The translations under genes and the position numbers were made by a program. From Elysia marginata (Eukaryota; Mollusca; Gastropoda; Plakobranchidae), in NCBI GenBank assembly GCA_019649035.1, contig BMAT01007483.1, forward strand, positions 91,939 through 116,316: a DNA stretch of 24,378 nt, in the 5' to 3' direction. The notes below the pieces were generated by a model. It did no database searches. It was not told the DNA's origin and worked only from the letters and a program-made list of their open reading frames with translations. Below are positions 19,976 to 24,378 of this stretch, piece by piece (the first letter of the stretch is position 1; each line of letters starts with the position of its first letter).

Positions 19976-21182
19976 ATTAACTTGACGGTATACTGAGGAA
20001 TCTCCTTATATATCTCAATAACAAAGATCTGGTCTGTGATTTTCGATAACTTGCAAATACTGTTATAGTTTGTGCGGATAAAACCCGATAGAGTTGACCC
20101 TTATTGTCAAGTTACTTAAGTATATGACTATCCTGAGGGTTACGTCAACTCATGAAATCAAACGTTCTTACTGAATACAAAGGCCCTGATGTTAAGAACA
20201 CAGCACATGTCAAGTGACCTTCTTGTTCATAATGTATTATATAATTATTTGTTCAGTGTAATAAGTTCATTGACATTGTATACAACTTTACATTGACGTT
20301 CTTGATGTAGTGCATTTTGATAGAGCTTCTCAAGCGTCAGTCAAGTTCTCGAGGAGATAAAATTCTTTGAAAAACACGTTTGCACTGAAAACAGGCAGCT
20401 ATAATAAGTGCGTGTGTTTGCACAGAAACCCACAAGCGGCTTTGCTTGCAAACAGTGTACTGATGGCAAGCATCAGTTCTAGACTTGTTAAAAGCAATTA
20501 AGATATTTAATTTATTCGTCACTGGCTTCTTTCAAGAACAGTTATAAATTAAATAAAGTTCTGCTTTAAAAACTTTTTCGGAAAAAATGTGCGTGGTTTT
20601 AGGAAAGAGCACGACTTTGCAGTCTATTTTAAGACGCATTATTTTGGTATTTGTAGTCGTGTTAATGTAAAAAAATATTGATTACTTTTGTATGAAAGCT
20701 GATATACATATTATGTAATTGTATGTTGAACAAAATGCATTTTTTTCGGTTTAAAGCAAAATACTTAACTGCATGTGTTAAACATAATTATTAATTGTAC
20801 TATATAAAAATTGACTTTGACATGTCAATGCCCACCTTACCACATCAGCTACAGTGGATTACTTAGTCTCACAAACTCGTCATTAAGATTAAAACAGCAC
20901 CTCCCAAGACTGCTAGGGATCCGGCCTCCCTATAAAAATTATGATAAAACCCGTGTATGTTTAGCATAATACTATTCCCGTTTCGATATGTTGTGTTCAT
21001 TTGGCTTGCGCCTGGAACGAGTTAGAAATTTTACTATGAGAAATTGCTACTTGGCTTTAGTGTCATTTTTTTTATTTAGGCACCCCACAGCACAAGTGTT
21101 AAGGAAAGGGAATCGCACAGTTAATTTGGCCAAAATGTATAAGTAGCGCTTAAGTAAAGAATAGCCTTTATATTAGTAATAA
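19976..21182. other. Non-coding stretch, no recognisable gene
   Basis: AT-rich, no frame above 61 codons, no recognised motif. A further AATAAA is at 20552-20557. Confidence 0.55.
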
Positions 21183-21547
21183 CTCTGACCTAAATCTACG
21201 TCACAACTTGGGAATCATGATATCTTCCGCATTCCAGATTGCAGATTGCGCACTCTTTGTGAGGCATACTTGAGGCTGTGCACATTAAATATATATTGCG
21301 TCTCACTATCATAATGCCGGACGCTCTTTTGTTCAATAAATCAATGTAAACCTAATTTACGTAGATCTACATTGATCCTTAGCACAAAAGAGTTATACTC
21401 TAACTTCCGGGATCGTCAGCCATTTTGATAGCGCAATACAACATTTTTTTCAATATGCACATCCTAAATAGGAAAAACATATTAAGAAGCTTAAATAAAA
21501 TGCTTTTGATACACAATTCCGCACTAACATGTAGATTTAGGTCAGAG
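21183..21547. mobile_element. Foldback element with nested inverted repeats
   Basis: The outer 17-bp ends, 21183-21199 and 21531-21547 (CTCTGACCTAAATCTAC), are perfect inverted copies. Nearly concentric with them is a 25-bp arm pair, 21324-21348 and 21368-21392 (CTCTTTTG and ATCAATGTA separated by 8 unmatched bases on each side). An intermediate pair is also recognisable: AGGCTGTGCACATT near 21270 and its diverged complement near 21460. The whole block therefore looks like an old, eroded palindromic MITE. No coding capacity, no clear target duplication. Confidence 0.6.
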
Positions 21548-22454
21548 CCCTCGAAAATCGTGACTTCCTGTCATCCGGTTTCGATATAAGAAGTTTACTT
21601 CCGGATATGATATTGGGAGCGAGGCTTGGACTAGGCATGCGTCTAGGGATGGTACTTGGGCTAAGCATTGTATACATAAGGACAGCTAACAGGTTTTTTT
21701 CTATTTTTGTTGCTCAATCTTTGGTCGCTAACGCAAAGGGAAAGCCGTTAAATAAGCGTACTTTGCCAGTTGTAGAGAACAGAAAGAAAGGGGAATAGGC
21801 CCAGGACTCTCGGCCTGTCTTTTCATAGGATCCCATTAAAACTTCTAAAACTGACCTACCATAGATCGTGGTAGACCCAGAGTTAAATAACTTTGACTCC
21901 AGTAACATCTAATACTAGATCTGAAATGAAGGGATCTAGTCAACAGGTCAGCTCAAACTTAGGCCTCAGTGAAAACAAAACAGCCAGAGGGAGCGGTAAC
22001 AACACAGAGAGGCATAAAACCAAAGAGAGGGAAGGAGGTATAAAATATATTAGAATAAAGAGTGTATGGGGTGCAGAAGTGGGGCTAGGATGGATAGGTG
22101 GATAAAAACAGTATATGGGAGAAACAGTTAAAGAGGAGATGAAAGAAAAATCAGACAATAATTATAAACAGAGATAGGCACACGGAAAGAAGACAAATTC
22201 AATATAGATAACTAAATGTGACCTACTATCATAATGTAGGCCTGTGTGGACAAAAAATGGAAGTCAACTTTTGCTGCAGCCAAGTTTTTACGCGACTATT
22301 CGGATACACCAAAGCTAGTATTATACAAAAAAAGAGATTCTTTAGGACTTTGTACCGAACATAAACAATTAATATCTGCGGTACAATAAAATAAAGAAGA
22401 TAAATGTATTATCCTGTCCCTATACAAGTACTTGATTTAACTGCGAATTTATAA
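21548..22454. other. Non-coding stretch, no recognisable gene
   Basis: Short open frames at 21607-21798 and 21893-22105 match nothing I know; the second is purine-rich and low in complexity. No RNA gene or repeat of note. Confidence 0.5.
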
Positions 22455-22566
22455 ACACAAATGTTTCATCTCAAATGTGAATTTAGAAAATACAAATAAT
22501 TATGACAAAGGGATTTCAAAAGTAGCAAAGATAATGCAAATTCGTTTTGACGTCATATAAAAATCC

Positions 22567-22671
22567 AAATGTGGACTTACGAATTGTAAATGTGAACATA
22601 GCAAACGCAAATATGACGAAATAAAAAAGCAAATGGGACGGAGGGAGTTCAAATGTAGACGAACAGAGTTT
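22567..22671 (+). repeat. Array of about five 21-bp units
   Basis: Unit starts are spaced 21, 21, 22 and 20 bp apart; each begins AAAT(G/A)(T/G)G-like and continues GAC or AC. Two looser copies occur upstream at 22459 and 22473. Confidence 0.6.
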
Positions 22672-22801
22672 GAAACAGAACGAATAACCCATACAATAAA
22701 ATTGAAGAGAAAAAAAGAAAGAAAACAAAGAGAACGAGTTTTGAGAATACTTTTCCGTTTTATTGATTAGGGTTTAGATCTACATCAAAATGTCTCCCAT
22801 A

Positions 22802-23113
22802 TCAAAGCAGCGGAGCATATAAGCTTGCATACCCCTGGAAGTTGCTGCCATTGCGTTCGGGGTAACTCTCACGATACCAAAGAATGACTGTTTCAAGCAT
22901 TTCTTCGCTCACCTTGACTGACCGCAAACCGCCTCGCGGAAAGCGACAACAGCATCATGTTATAGTACTCTGCGGACGGTTTGATATGCAGTAGTGAGTT
23001 TAACTCCAATTTGTCTAGCTAGCTGAATGTAATCCTAAACCTAAACCTCGGGTATAGGCCTGAAATATTCGAGCCTTGTCTGCAGTGCAGATCTTAGAAT
23101 AGACGGCAGGCAT
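22802..23113 (-). pseudogene. Transposase N-terminus, frameshifted remnant
   Basis: Read on the minus strand from the ATG at 23111-23113, the first frame gives MPAVYSKICTADKARIFQAY. A frame change near CCTAAACCTAAACC then gives DYIQLARQIGVKLTTAYQTV followed by RRVL and a stop. A second frame change gives RFPRGGLRSVKVSEEMLETV, then ILWYRESYPE, and a terminal TGA at 22802-22804. This order fits the paired helix-turn-helix region of IS630/Tc1-type transposases in animals: first helix-turn-helix with LARQIGV, a GG(L/R)R linker, then a second region ending in W..ESYPE. The catalytic DDE part is missing. At least two frameshifts and a stop make it non-functional. The assignment rests on motif order, not on a search. 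Confidence 0.6.
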
Positions 23114-23400
23114 CGTTTTCGTTACACGAAAAATCTAATGTGCATTGGATACAGCAAAATGTTTGAAAAAACAAAGCAAACTTTCATATAAACAGTGCAC
23201 ATTAATTTTTGTGTTTCCTATGTCTCATTTGAAATCTTTACGACGTCCTATTTGAATTTGTTATTTTCATAGTTGCGTTTTGAATTAAATTGCGCACTAA
23301 AAAATTTCGGAGAATATTTGAGCTCTCTAAGTTAAATTTTAGTTCATATGTCACTTATGGGTTTTCTATGTCACATATGGATTCCTTAGTGGTATTTTTG

Positions 23401-24177
23401 AGCTGTAAAAACTATATAAATGCAGTTAAGAGGTTCAGACAGAAACACAAAAAATGGTAAACGCAGGCTTAACAGCCGATCCAGTATGGCCTAGTACAAG
23501 ACTAGGCGCTATGATTTTTGTCTCGGTACTTGTAATAATTTCAGATGCATGTATATTTGAATTAATTATTCATTACCTATGATGGCGCACAAGTTCATTG
23601 TAAAAAAAATATTGTTGCCTTAATGTTTCCAAACCATATTTGATTTCAGTCCAGACTTCACCCTACCATTGACTCATTAAATCTTGTACACGAATATTTG
23701 TTTTGTTTTATGATCTTTTACTAAATGTTAGAAGCACCACTGTCGTACTCTTCATACCTGTGTTTAAAACAAATGCAACATGACATAAAATGTTAACTGC
23801 ATGATAATGATTATTTTACAGTACTCACATGGCTTCTTATTGTGCTCGTGCACATTACACACAAAGCAGACTCATAGAAGGAGATGGTGGAAGAAGAAAA
23901 TCTCAATAATGATTCAGTGTTAAGATTGTGGATGATAAGCTGCTAACAACTTTCCTGAACTTTAAAAGGCCTTGGAAAGGACTAAGTCTTAGATGACCAA
24001 CAGTCACTAAACAGAATTACTCATCCAATTTTTCGTATTCGAGATAATACCAATAATAATAGTAATGATATATATGATATGTTTCTGATATTTCAGAATT
24101 ACTTTTTTACAATGACTAAGAAGAGCACATCAGATTTCAGTGGAATCCAAGGGTTATACAAGGGAACTTACCGGTAA
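23401..24177. other. Non-coding stretch, no recognisable gene
   Basis: AT-rich. A 7-bp perfect hairpin (GCCTAGT acaag ACTAGGC) is at 23489-23507. No recognised frame or RNA. Confidence 0.5.
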
Positions 24178-24378
24178 AAGACAATTATCAGGAACAGTTC
24201 TGGTTATTCACCTTACACGTCTTTATTTGCAAAAAAGTTTCGAAAAAGTGTTCCGGATGGAGTAGACATTAGCGGCTATAACAGCAACAACAGCAGAGGC
24301 AATAATCGAAACGGTAGTCGTACTTGTAAGAGCAGCAACAGCATCAAGTGCAGTGTAGTTAAAACAGTAGCAGCCACA
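24178..24378 (+). other. Open frame running off the window end
   Basis: From an in-frame TAA at 24175 the frame stays open for 67 codons to the window edge. It contains FAKKFRKSVPDG and then Asn/Ser-rich sequence. RKSVPDG (24241-24261) is identical to residues 16-22 of the gene at 16027. A weak acceptor-like ATCAG ends at 24191. Against coding, the second half resembles an eroded AGC/AAC triplet repeat, which stays open in any phase free of stops. Confidence 0.25.

Larger units (their letters stand above)
22455..23400 (-). mobile_element. Degraded IS630/Tc1-like transposon relic with repeat-array ends
   Basis: A broken transposase N-terminus (22802-23113, minus strand) sits between two diverged arrays in opposite orientation. 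The left array has units starting AAATGTGGAC, AAATGTGAAC, AAATATGACG, AAATGGGACG and AAATGTAGAC at 22567, 22588, 22609, 22631 and 22651. The right array shows the complement, such as TATGTCAC at 23347 and 23367, and TCTCATTT and TCCTATTT at 23222 and 23245. An inverted match of about 40 bp (22601-22641 with 23241-23283) supports their being the element's two ends. No catalytic region remains, so it is a deletion derivative. Outer boundaries are approximate. Confidence 0.45.

Noticed and set aside
23032-23047. CCTAAACCTAAACC telomere-like repeat
   Set aside because: Only two units, and it lies within the broken transposase frame at a frameshift; replication slippage is a simpler explanation.

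Overview
The window is nuclear DNA from an animal. It is AT-rich, mostly non-coding, and full of microsatellites, a tRNA-derived SINE, Tc1/mariner-type DNA transposons and foldback (MITE-like) elements. There is one protein-coding gene with a canonical GT-AG intron. The mix of CT, CTAT and ATT microsatellites, the SINE architecture and the Tc1 family together suggest a lophotrochozoan, most likely a mollusc and perhaps a gastropod. That is an inference from general impression; nothing in the sequence names a species.

Layout. 1-1538: AT-rich sequence with ATT/AAT repeats. 1539-3600: a decayed Tc1-like transposon (1736-3401) with clear terminal inverted repeats and a TA target duplication. It sits exactly at the junction of a 197-bp direct duplication (1539-1735 and 3404-3600). 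3601-6747: no recognisable gene, a GA microsatellite and a small tandem duplication. 6748-6993: a tRNA-derived SINE. 8555-8840: a near-perfect hairpin element, followed directly by about 330 bp of almost pure pyrimidine. 9170-15925: no recognisable gene; tetranucleotide, CT and TAC repeats, and a 119-base assembly gap (13347-13465).

15926-19326 holds the gene, on the + strand: a large coding exon (start 16027, donor at 17754), a 1503-bp phase-2 intron, and a short last coding exon (19257-19326). The joined protein is 598 residues, serine-rich and probably mostly disordered. It has an acidic N-terminal third, basic phosphosite-like patches and a compact C-terminal motif (HVHWADE ... RPILKK). 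I do not recognise the family. An upstream ATG opens a 29-codon reading frame that overlaps the true start.

19585-19940: a 356-bp MITE with 28-bp inverted ends, internal copies of an 8-bp TGTCCACA-type motif and long G-runs, lying in or just beyond the gene's 3' UTR. 21183-21547: a foldback element. About 22455-23400: a degraded transposon relic whose minus-strand reading frame keeps only the DNA-binding N-terminus of a transposase, flanked by oppositely oriented arrays of roughly 21-bp units. The last 200 bases hold an open frame of uncertain meaning.

The window does not contain an operon-like or multi-gene system. The most unusual structures are the duplication around the Tc1 element, the two repeat-array transposon relics and the unrecognised split gene.
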